From Vibrio sp. Of7-15 (lineage in GTDB: Bacteria; Pseudomonadota; Gammaproteobacteria; Enterobacterales; Vibrionaceae): DNA of 62,098 nucleotides. The position numbers and the translations under genes are program-made. Below, piece after piece: positions 57,090 to 62,098 of this stretch (position 1 is the stretch's first letter; the number at the start of each line of letters is the position of its first letter). The notes under the pieces are model-generated. The model ran no database searches and was not told where the DNA came from. It was given only the letters and a program-made list of their open reading frames with translations. The stretch lies in the NCBI RefSeq assembly GCF_022347565.1, contig NZ_JAKRGH010000031.1, positions 1-62,098 on the forward strand. Direction: 5' to 3'.

Positions 57090-57740
57090 ATGAAGTTGAT
57101 ACAACAATGTATAGCAATAATGCTCATTTTTTCACTGATAGGATGTAATGGCCCTTTAAGAAAATCACTGTGGGAAAAAACCTACTACGAAGAAAAAATC
57201 ACCGGGTTTTACATCAATGAAGAAGACTCAGTGATTCTTATTTCAGGTGAAAAATTCAGCTATATAATTGAATGTGACACAAAGTTATGTGATTTAGCCA
57301 AAGTAAGCCGAGACATCGAAATATCAACCTACTTCGATGACTTAACACTCATGGACGATGGCATCGTAACCGGAGAAGTAAGATTTTACCCAGCTGTAGA
57401 AACACATAAACCCATTGAGCAAGCACTCTTTAAGCAATACCAAGAAGCTGGGTTATTAAAAAAAACCAGTTCCGGTGAAGTAATCGAGAAACCCCAAAAA
57501 ATAACGTTCGAAGCCAAACGTTATAATGTAGAAGGCACCCTTCCATTCGAAGTATTGGAAAAACCCATAGACACCAGAATATTAGTACCCGATTCAACCA
57601 TTGAACATGCCGGAAAAATGGTGATAACTCCTGCCGCTATCGTACTTGATAGTGCATACATACTCGCCATTACCCCTTTTGCTTTGCTGTATTTTTCGGC
57701 CTATATGCTCTCTTATGCTCAAGTAAAAGACAGGCGCTAA
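57090..57740 (+). CDS. Lipoprotein of unknown function with C-terminal membrane helix
   Basis: A 216-residue protein with lipobox LIGC (Cys19). Asn follows the cysteine, so outer-membrane sorting is possible. A polar beta-rich region (30-170) holds a cysteine pair (ECDTKLC). A hydrophobic stretch near the end (about 180-208, TPFALLYFSAYMLSY) probably inserts in a membrane. I do not recognise it. GCAAGGAGAAAAC is an excellent ribosome site. It lies on the plus strand, the same as the XRE regulator, and precedes the immunity-like array by 1 kb. Confidence 0.75.
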   Translation: MKLIQQCIAIMLIFSLIGCNGPLRKSLWEKTYYEEKITGFYINEEDSVILISGEKFSYIIECDTKLCDLAKVSRDIEISTYFDDLTLMDDGIVTGEVRFYPAVETHKPIEQALFKQYQEAGLLKKTSSGEVIEKPQKITFEAKRYNVEGTLPFEVLEKPIDTRILVPDSTIEHAGKMVITPAAIVLDSAYILAITPFALLYFSAYMLSYAQVKDRR

Positions 57741-58179
57741 TTCTATTTAACGTGGGGCTGTGCAGAAAAAACTCATGGCCCCAAATTTATACGCTCACCT
57801 CTCTTTAAACCAATTCTCTTCTAATGAACAGATTTCGGCCAACGTTGCTTTCTCTTTATGTAACGACGCAATGTAAATTTTATAAATAGATGCGCATCTG
57901 ATTTACTCATTTTCCACATTGTCACCCACCCAATTAATGAATAAAAAGACGTTTTAATTATCGGTAAAACCTCTTCTATATTTAAAAGTACTGATTTTTA
58001 CAGCCGTTCATAGCTAAGCAAGATGACCCAAATCGAACCCCTTGCTCTGATAAACGCAAAAAACAGAACACCATAAACCACTGATAAATAACAAGTGTCA
58101 TACGTATGTCGGGTGAATGACGTTACCGAAATCGTTTGTGGTGGATAGGATAGGTCGAAACAGCAGAAAGGAATCAATA
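57741..58179. other. Gene-free region upstream of the XRE regulator
   Basis: 439 bases. A weak hairpin TGGGGC/GCCCCA at about 57753-57783 may end the lipoprotein gene. The rest is AT-rich with no recognised operator. Confidence 0.4.
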
Positions 58180-58647
58180 ATGATCGTCAGAAAACTAAGG
58201 TTACAACGTGGTTGGTCTCAAGAGCATTTATCACAACTTAGTGGGTTAAGTGTAAGAACTATCCAACGAATCGAACGTGGACAAAATGCGGGACTGGAAT
58301 CCTTAAAATCTTTAGCTGCTGTGTTTGAAATTCAAGTCACTGATCTGCAACAGGAGCCAGAAATGAACAATGATGTAAAAGTCACCCCCGATGAGAAAAT
58401 CATTTTAGAGCAAGTAAGAGCCATCAAGAGTTTCTACTCTAACCTCATCTCTTACTTTTCGGTTATTGCGTTACTGTTTGTCATTAATTTTATGATAGAT
58501 CCGAGTTACATTTGGGCATGGTGGCCTGCTCTGGGCTGGGGAATTGGTATTGTGTGCCATGGGTTAAGTGCCTTTGAAGTATTAAACTTCTTTGGCCCTG
58601 ATTGGGAGAAAAAGCAGGTAGAAAAACGCTTAGGCCGAAAACTGTAA
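58180..58647 (+). CDS. Membrane-anchored XRE-family regulator (HTH plus 2TM domain)
   Basis: From the ATG at 58180 (AAAGGA 7 bases before) the product has 155 residues; the longer frame to 58117 is rejected. A Cro/C1 helix-turn-helix fills residues 1-60 (LQRGWSQEHLSQLSGLSVRTIQRIERG). Then comes a linker and a 2TM domain (about 85-155) with two helices and the closing FFGPDWEKKQVEKRL typical of that domain. The helix-turn-helix faces the cytosol. Its closeness to the array of four-TM proteins on the other strand suggests, but does not prove, that it regulates them. Confidence 0.88.
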   Translation: MIVRKLRLQRGWSQEHLSQLSGLSVRTIQRIERGQNAGLESLKSLAAVFEIQVTDLQQEPEMNNDVKVTPDEKIILEQVRAIKSFYSNLISYFSVIALLFVINFMIDPSYIWAWWPALGWGIGIVCHGLSAFEVLNFFGPDWEKKQVEKRLGRKL

Positions 58648-58708
58648 CATGACCAATACCCAACAAAGCTTATACCCCATTGTTGGGCCAGATCATTCAA
58701 TCAGATGA

Positions 58709-58735
58709 AGAGCTAGCACTTCCCTAGCTCTTTTT
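58709..58735 (+). terminator. Intrinsic terminator after the XRE regulator gene
   Basis: AGAGCTAG, loop CACTTCC, CTAGCTCT, TTTTT: a perfect 8-base stem with a T-tail, 61 bases past the stop. Confidence 0.85.
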
Positions 58736-58763
58736 ACTGCCTTTCTATTGGAGGCTAATGTAA

Positions 58764-59609
58764 TCATTCTCCATATCGATTACGTGGATGGAAGTACCAT
58801 ACAAATTCAATCTCTTTCTCTGACTCTTCCATTAACTTTTCAAACTCTGCTGTCTGTCTATTTTTTCGTCCTGGTTTAATATATTGGGTACATTCCATTT
58901 TATAATGATCCAAAATATTTCTAACCTCAGAATAATTTTTTGCATCGCAGACCACATCCACCTGAAGCTGAACAGAAAATATTTTTTTCTTTTTAAAAAG
59001 TCCATTATGCTCATCAACTTCTATAGCAAAAATAGCTTCCCACGGTAATGCAAACTCTTTTGGTGGTTTATCTTTCGCCATTGCTGCTAATGAGAATAAC
59101 CCCAATGTGCCAGCTCCCGCCCCCGCAAAGGCCATAGGGCCTAGAATAAACAATAAAACAACGGCGGCTATACCACCTACAACGAGTAAACCCATTACCA
59201 GCTTTTCTCGGTACGCTTTTCCTCGTTTATAGCTGTATACATAAATCCCTGTTGATGTAATTTTATGATAGTAACGTTCCGGGGAAAGGGACATGGCTAA
59301 AAAAAAGCTTTGCATGCATATTAAAAAAACACCAAGATTCCTTATGACTTCCTGAGTTTCTTTATTATCTGAAAAGATATATCCAGATATTGTAAAAAAT
59401 AACAAGCAGGAAAAAATAAATACAAATATCTCCCTTATATCCCTTTCCCAAAGGTTCATCTCCCACTCCATGATTGCTGGCTCATTCTTTATATGCTCTA
59501 TATACTGCTCCATAAAAGAAACCAGCCGAGAAGGGTTGTCCTTAAGCGTCGCATCATTCATCACCGAGTGGCGGATCGCCTCATATTGCTCTTTTCGTTT
59601 TAAATCCAT
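58764..59609 (-). CDS. Four-TM immunity-like protein, array copy 1
   Basis: A 281-residue membrane protein. An N-terminal helical region (1-58) ends in NEPAIMEWEMNLWER. Then come TM1-TM2 (about 61-108), a basic cytosolic loop with YYHKITSTGIYVYSYKRGKAY, TM3-TM4 (about 138-178) with LGPMAFAGAGAGTLGLFSL, and a variable C-terminal domain (about 185-281). Core and N-terminus are nearly identical to copy 2, while the C-terminal 95 residues are unrelated in detail. This is as expected of immunity proteins whose tail sets specificity. The plan matches the immunity protein at 12654-13367. AAAATAAG precedes the ATG. Confidence 0.78.
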   Translation of the reverse strand: MDLKRKEQYEAIRHSVMNDATLKDNPSRLVSFMEQYIEHIKNEPAIMEWEMNLWERDIREIFVFIFSCLLFFTISGYIFSDNKETQEVIRNLGVFLICMQSFFLAMSLSPERYYHKITSTGIYVYSYKRGKAYREKLVMGLLVVGGIAAVVLLFILGPMAFAGAGAGTLGLFSLAAMAKDKPPKEFALPWEAIFAIEVDEHNGLFKKKKIFSVQLQVDVVCDAKNYSEVRNILDHYKMECTQYIKPGRKNRQTAEFEKLMEESEKEIEFVWYFHPRNRYGE

Positions 59610-59633
59610 TCTTATTTTCTATTTATTTAAAAG

Positions 59634-59664
59634 AAAAAGCAGCAAGATTGCCTTACTGCTTTTT
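59634..59664 (-). terminator. Hairpin between array copies 2 and 1
   Basis: AAAAAGCAG / CTGCTTTTT (59634-59642 and 59656-59664) is a perfect 9-base stem. On the minus strand it is followed by TCTTTT. It lies between copy 2 and the copy 1 ribosome site and limits read-through, so each copy is a cassette with its own end. Confidence 0.75.
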
Positions 59665-59683
59665 TAGAAAATTTTTTATTAAG

Positions 59684-60514
59684 TTAGTCAGGCAGACCTG
59701 ATAATAAAAAATCAATTTCTTTTTCTATCTTTTCTTGAACTTTAAGAAAATAAAGAGATTCACATTCAGAAAAAATATCTTTAATGATATATAAATCTTC
59801 ACGTAAGTATAGTTCTATATGACGCCTAGCCTCTTGATAATTATCAATATTACAAATCAAGTCAATATGTCCCTGTAAGCAAATCATTCGTTCTTTTTCT
59901 AGCCATCGATCTTCTTCAATATACTCCATGAAGTAGATTGCTTCCCAAGGTAATGCGATTTCTTTTGGAGGTTTATCTTTCGCCATTGCTGCTAATGAAA
60001 ATAATCCCAATGTGCCAGCCCCAGCCCCCGCAAAGGCCATGGGGCCTAAAATAAATAATAAAACAACGGCGGCTATACTACCTACAACGAGTAAACCCAT
60101 TACCAGCTTTTCTCGGTACGCTTTTCCCCGTTTGTAGCTATATACATAAATCCCTGTTGATGTAATTTTATGATAATAACGTTCAGGGGAAAGAGACATT
60201 GCAATCAAGAAAGCAAGCGTCAACATGACAAAAATACCTAAATTTCTGTTCGTCTCTTGCACTACTGTATTATCAGAAAAAATATACCCTGAAACGGTAA
60301 AAAAGAATAAACCACAGTAAATGAATACAAAGATCTCCCGAGTATACCTTTCCCACAGGTTCATCTCCCACTCCATGATTGCTGGCTCATTCTTTATATG
60401 TTCTATATAGTGTTCCATAAAAGAAACCAACCGAGAAGGGTTGTCCTTAAGCACTGGATCGTTCATGACCGATTGGCGGATCGCTTCATATTGTTCTTTT
60501 CGTTTTAAATCCAT
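59684..60514 (-). CDS. Four-TM immunity-like protein, array copy 2
   Basis: A 276-residue protein with the same plan as copy 1: near-identical first 58 residues and TM3-TM4 block (YHKITSTGIYVYSYKRGK through MAKDKPPKE). TM1-TM2 and a C-terminal domain (about 185-276) differ. The tail here, with QEARRHIELYLREDLYIIKDIFSECESL, resembles that of copy 3, not copy 1. This shows that tail and core have separate histories. The start context is identical to that of copy 1. Confidence 0.78.
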   Translation of the reverse strand: MDLKRKEQYEAIRQSVMNDPVLKDNPSRLVSFMEHYIEHIKNEPAIMEWEMNLWERYTREIFVFIYCGLFFFTVSGYIFSDNTVVQETNRNLGIFVMLTLAFLIAMSLSPERYYHKITSTGIYVYSYKRGKAYREKLVMGLLVVGSIAAVVLLFILGPMAFAGAGAGTLGLFSLAAMAKDKPPKEIALPWEAIYFMEYIEEDRWLEKERMICLQGHIDLICNIDNYQEARRHIELYLREDLYIIKDIFSECESLYFLKVQEKIEKEIDFLLSGLPD

Positions 60515-60537
60515 TCTTATTTTCTATTTATTGAAAA

Positions 60538-60566
60538 GAAAGCAGCAAGATTATATTGCTGCTTTC
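60538..60566 (-). terminator. Hairpin between array copies 3 and 2
   Basis: GAAAGCAGCAA / TTGCTGCTTTC forms a perfect 11-base stem. It lies at the same place relative to the genes as the hairpin at 59634-59664, and so belongs to the repeated unit. Confidence 0.7.
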
Positions 60567-60582
60567 CTGTCAAGATTTTTAA

Positions 60583-61329
60583 TTAATCAGGTAAACCACC
60601 TAAAATAAACTCAAGCTCTGTTTTTATTTTATCTTCTACTTTCAAGTAAGAAGGTTTTTGGCATTCAGAAAAATAATCTTTCATGACATATATATCTTCA
60701 CGTAAATATGGCTCTATGCACAACTTAACCTGTTCATAATTTTCCACTGAACAATGCAGCATTCCATGTGCTTGTAAATCTATCACCCGTTCTTTATCGA
60801 ACCACCTATCCTCTTCGCAGTAGGACATAGTATATATAGCTTCCCATGGTAATGCTCTTTCTTTAGGAGGTTTATCCTTCACCATCGCTGCCAGTTTAAA
60901 TAAACCCAGTGTGCCACCCCCTGCGCCTGCAAAAGCCATAGGGCCTAAAATAAACAATAAAACAACGGCGGCTATACCACCGGCAATTAAAAAACCTTTG
61001 ACCAAAGCCTCTCTATACGCTTTTCCTCGTTTATAACTGTATACATAAACCCCTGTCGAAGTGATTTTATGGTAATAGCGCTCAGGAGCAAGATGCATTG
61101 CTGCACTAAAGCCAAGCAATGCCATCATGCCGATACCTATCCACCTAAACAACACCTGACCCGCAGGGTCTTCTATAAAAAAGTATGTTGACATAGTCAA
61201 AGAAAATAAAAATAGTAAAAAGCCTAACGCTATTTCTCTCTCCCCTCTCTCCCACAGGTCAGCTTCCCACTCCATGACTGCTGGCTCATTCTTTATATGT
61301 TTTATATAGTGTTCCATAAAAGAAACCAA
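60583..61329 (-). CDS. Four-TM immunity-like protein, array copy 3, 5'-truncated
   Basis: From a TTG at 61329 the product has 248 residues. Homology to copies 1 and 2 continues upstream in frame to 61364 (NDATLKDNPSRL) and stops abruptly, so the first 16 residues, the ATG and the ribosome site are missing. Only a CTG lies at the junction, 10 bases after the TAG of copy 4 in the same frame. Expression would need a TTG/CTG start or reinitiation after copy 4. The rest of the plan is intact: EPAVMEWEADLWERGERE, two helix pairs, GPMAFAGAGGGTLGLF, and a tail like that of copy 2 (CIEPYLREDIYVMKDYFSECQ). Confidence 0.7.
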   Translation of the reverse strand: MVSFMEHYIKHIKNEPAVMEWEADLWERGEREIALGFLLFLFSLTMSTYFFIEDPAGQVLFRWIGIGMMALLGFSAAMHLAPERYYHKITSTGVYVYSYKRGKAYREALVKGFLIAGGIAAVVLLFILGPMAFAGAGGGTLGLFKLAAMVKDKPPKERALPWEAIYTMSYCEEDRWFDKERVIDLQAHGMLHCSVENYEQVKLCIEPYLREDIYVMKDYFSECQKPSYLKVEDKIKTELEFILGGLPD

Positions 61330-61374
61330 CCGAGAAGGGTTGTCCTTAAGCGTCGCATCATTCAGATATAAAAA

Positions 61375-62098
61375 CTACCTTTTAAATAATCTACCATTAT
61401 AAAATGGTAGTTCTTCTTCTTTCCTTTTTAATGCATCATTTACTTCATCAGTGAAACCTAAATGAGCACTTTCAGTATATGCGGCATCTTCACGCACTTT
61501 AGATCTTATAATACTCTTCATTTCGTCATAATCACTTGCAGAGCATCGAATTGTCATGTAGTGAGAGACAAATCGACGCTCTTTTATTAAAAATGAATTT
61601 TCTGAATAAGCAGAAACTAGAAATATCCCTTGCCAAGGAATTGCCGCTTCTTTCACTTTGTCTTGTTTTTGTATTAAGGCATAAAAAGTAAAGATCCCCA
61701 GCATACCCGCACCTGCCCCTGCGAAGGCCATTAAGCCCATGTAAAAGGTTAAAACAATGCCAGCGATGACGGTAATGAGAAGTAAAAAACCAGCTAAAAA
61801 CTGCCTGATTTTTTTGCCACGTTTGTATTGATAAACATAAACACCACTTTCCGTTAATTTATGTTTAAAGCGAATTGGGTACATCAGCATCGCATTGATG
61901 AAGGTGAGAAGCCCAGCAATGATCCCTGTAAGGTAGAACCAGTAATCTGGTATAACAAAAAGACCAAAAATAGTCGTGCCAATAATAATTGTAATCGCTG
62001 AATTGAATTCGCTGACCGTTTGTTTCTCCCAATGATCAAACTCCCATTCCATAATCGCGGGCTCGGCCAATATAATATCTTTGTAAATATTAGAGAAT
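61375..62098 (-). CDS. Four-TM immunity-like protein, array copy 4, cut by window edge
   Basis: The frame is open to the right end of the window. Residues before the TTG at 62070 (IYKDIIL then AEPAIMEWEF) align with the NEPAIMEWE region of the other copies, so the true start is beyond the edge. It is the most divergent copy: HKLTESGVYVYQYKRGKKIRQF and GLMAFAGAGAGMLGIFTF keep the core pattern, and the tail (about the last 95 residues) is different, ending FYNGRLFKR. As the first gene in transcript order it should follow a toxin gene lying to the right. Its stop is in frame with the remnant of copy 3. Confidence 0.75.
   Translation of the reverse strand, partial: FSNIYKDIILAEPAIMEWEFDHWEKQTVSEFNSAITIIIGTTIFGLFVIPDYWFYLTGIIAGLLTFINAMLMYPIRFKHKLTESGVYVYQYKRGKKIRQFLAGFLLLITVIAGIVLTFYMGLMAFAGAGAGMLGIFTFYALIQKQDKVKEAAIPWQGIFLVSAYSENSFLIKERRFVSHYMTIRCSASDYDEMKSIIRSKVREDAAYTESAHLGFTDEVNDALKRKEEELPFYNGRLFKR

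Larger units (their letters stand above)
59058..61364 (-). repeat. Tandem gene repeat of about 0.9 kb units
   Basis: The blocks 59058-59280, 59966-60184 and 60873-61085 (helix pair core) are closely similar, as are 59450-59630, 60350-60535 and 61250-61364 (5' ends and leader). Copies 1 and 2 are offset by 905 bases. Identity is patchy: conserved 5' ends and cores, divergent tails. This points to duplication with tail exchange. Confidence 0.8.

Noticed and set aside
1-62098. CRISPR array, prophage, insertion sequence, tRNA or rRNA
   Set aside because: No regular direct-repeat/spacer pattern, no phage structural or transposase genes, and no tRNA or rRNA pattern seen on reading both strands.

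Overview
The window is ordinary gamma-proteobacterial chromosome, very probably Vibrionaceae (Vibrio or a close relative). This is inferred from Vibrio-type integron attC sites at the left end, a betIBA-choXWV glycine-betaine/choline locus followed by a CosR-like MarR regulator, a GH18 chitinase with a ChiC-type domain, a VasX-like type VI secretion (T6SS) toxin module, and moderate-to-low GC. I saw no rRNA, tRNA, CRISPR array, insertion sequence or prophage.

Left end (1-1832): two leftward integron cassettes (a methyltransferase and an unknown protein) with two well-formed attC sites and no integrase. 2-8.6 kb is housekeeping and metabolic: acetate permease SatP, an acyl-CoA synthetase, a DUF3179 membrane protein, a LysR regulator, a RecX-like protein and an SDR enzyme. 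8.9-15 kb is cell-envelope material around a T6SS toxin/immunity pair: two small outer-membrane beta-barrels, a lipoprotein, a VasX/BTH_I2691-type toxin whose 5' end looks eroded, and its membrane immunity protein.

15.2-21.1 kb holds a nitrilase-family amidase, a small protein, an acetyltransferase, a D-glutamate catabolism module (dgcN-dgcA with a divergently named but co-oriented LysR regulator) and a Gfo/Idh/MocA oxidoreductase. 21.5-31.8 kb holds a 5'-nucleotidase lipoprotein, a candidate Fur-controlled small RNA, the chitinase, the EF-P paralogue EfpL (YeiP), a patatin-like lipase, an alpha/beta hydrolase and the GltS glutamate symporter. 31.8-44.7 kb holds a fibronectin-III/di-heme peroxidase fusion, then betI-betB-betA-choX-choW-choV (choline uptake and oxidation to glycine betaine), the CosR-like regulator and a chemoreceptor.

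45.1-47.5 kb is an AT-rich, self-contained three-gene unit (small secreted protein, two-TM protein, 462-residue secreted protein with an RKKR cleavage-like site). It has its own near-consensus promoter overlapped by a strong Fur-box match, overlapping or closely spaced genes and an intrinsic terminator. I do not recognise the proteins; this is the best candidate here for an undescribed system. 47.5-56.8 kb holds a frameshifted DMT exporter, Ada, a metallo-beta-lactamase-fold protein lacking its metal-binding histidines, a LysR regulator, and a group of two secreted alpha/beta hydrolases with two membrane-anchored AraC regulators.

The right end (57-62.1 kb) holds a lipoprotein, a membrane-anchored XRE regulator and a tandem array of four paralogous four-TM proteins. 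These share architecture with the immunity protein at 12.6 kb, so I read them as an expanded T6SS immunity array. The fourth copy runs off the window, and the matching toxin is expected just beyond the edge.
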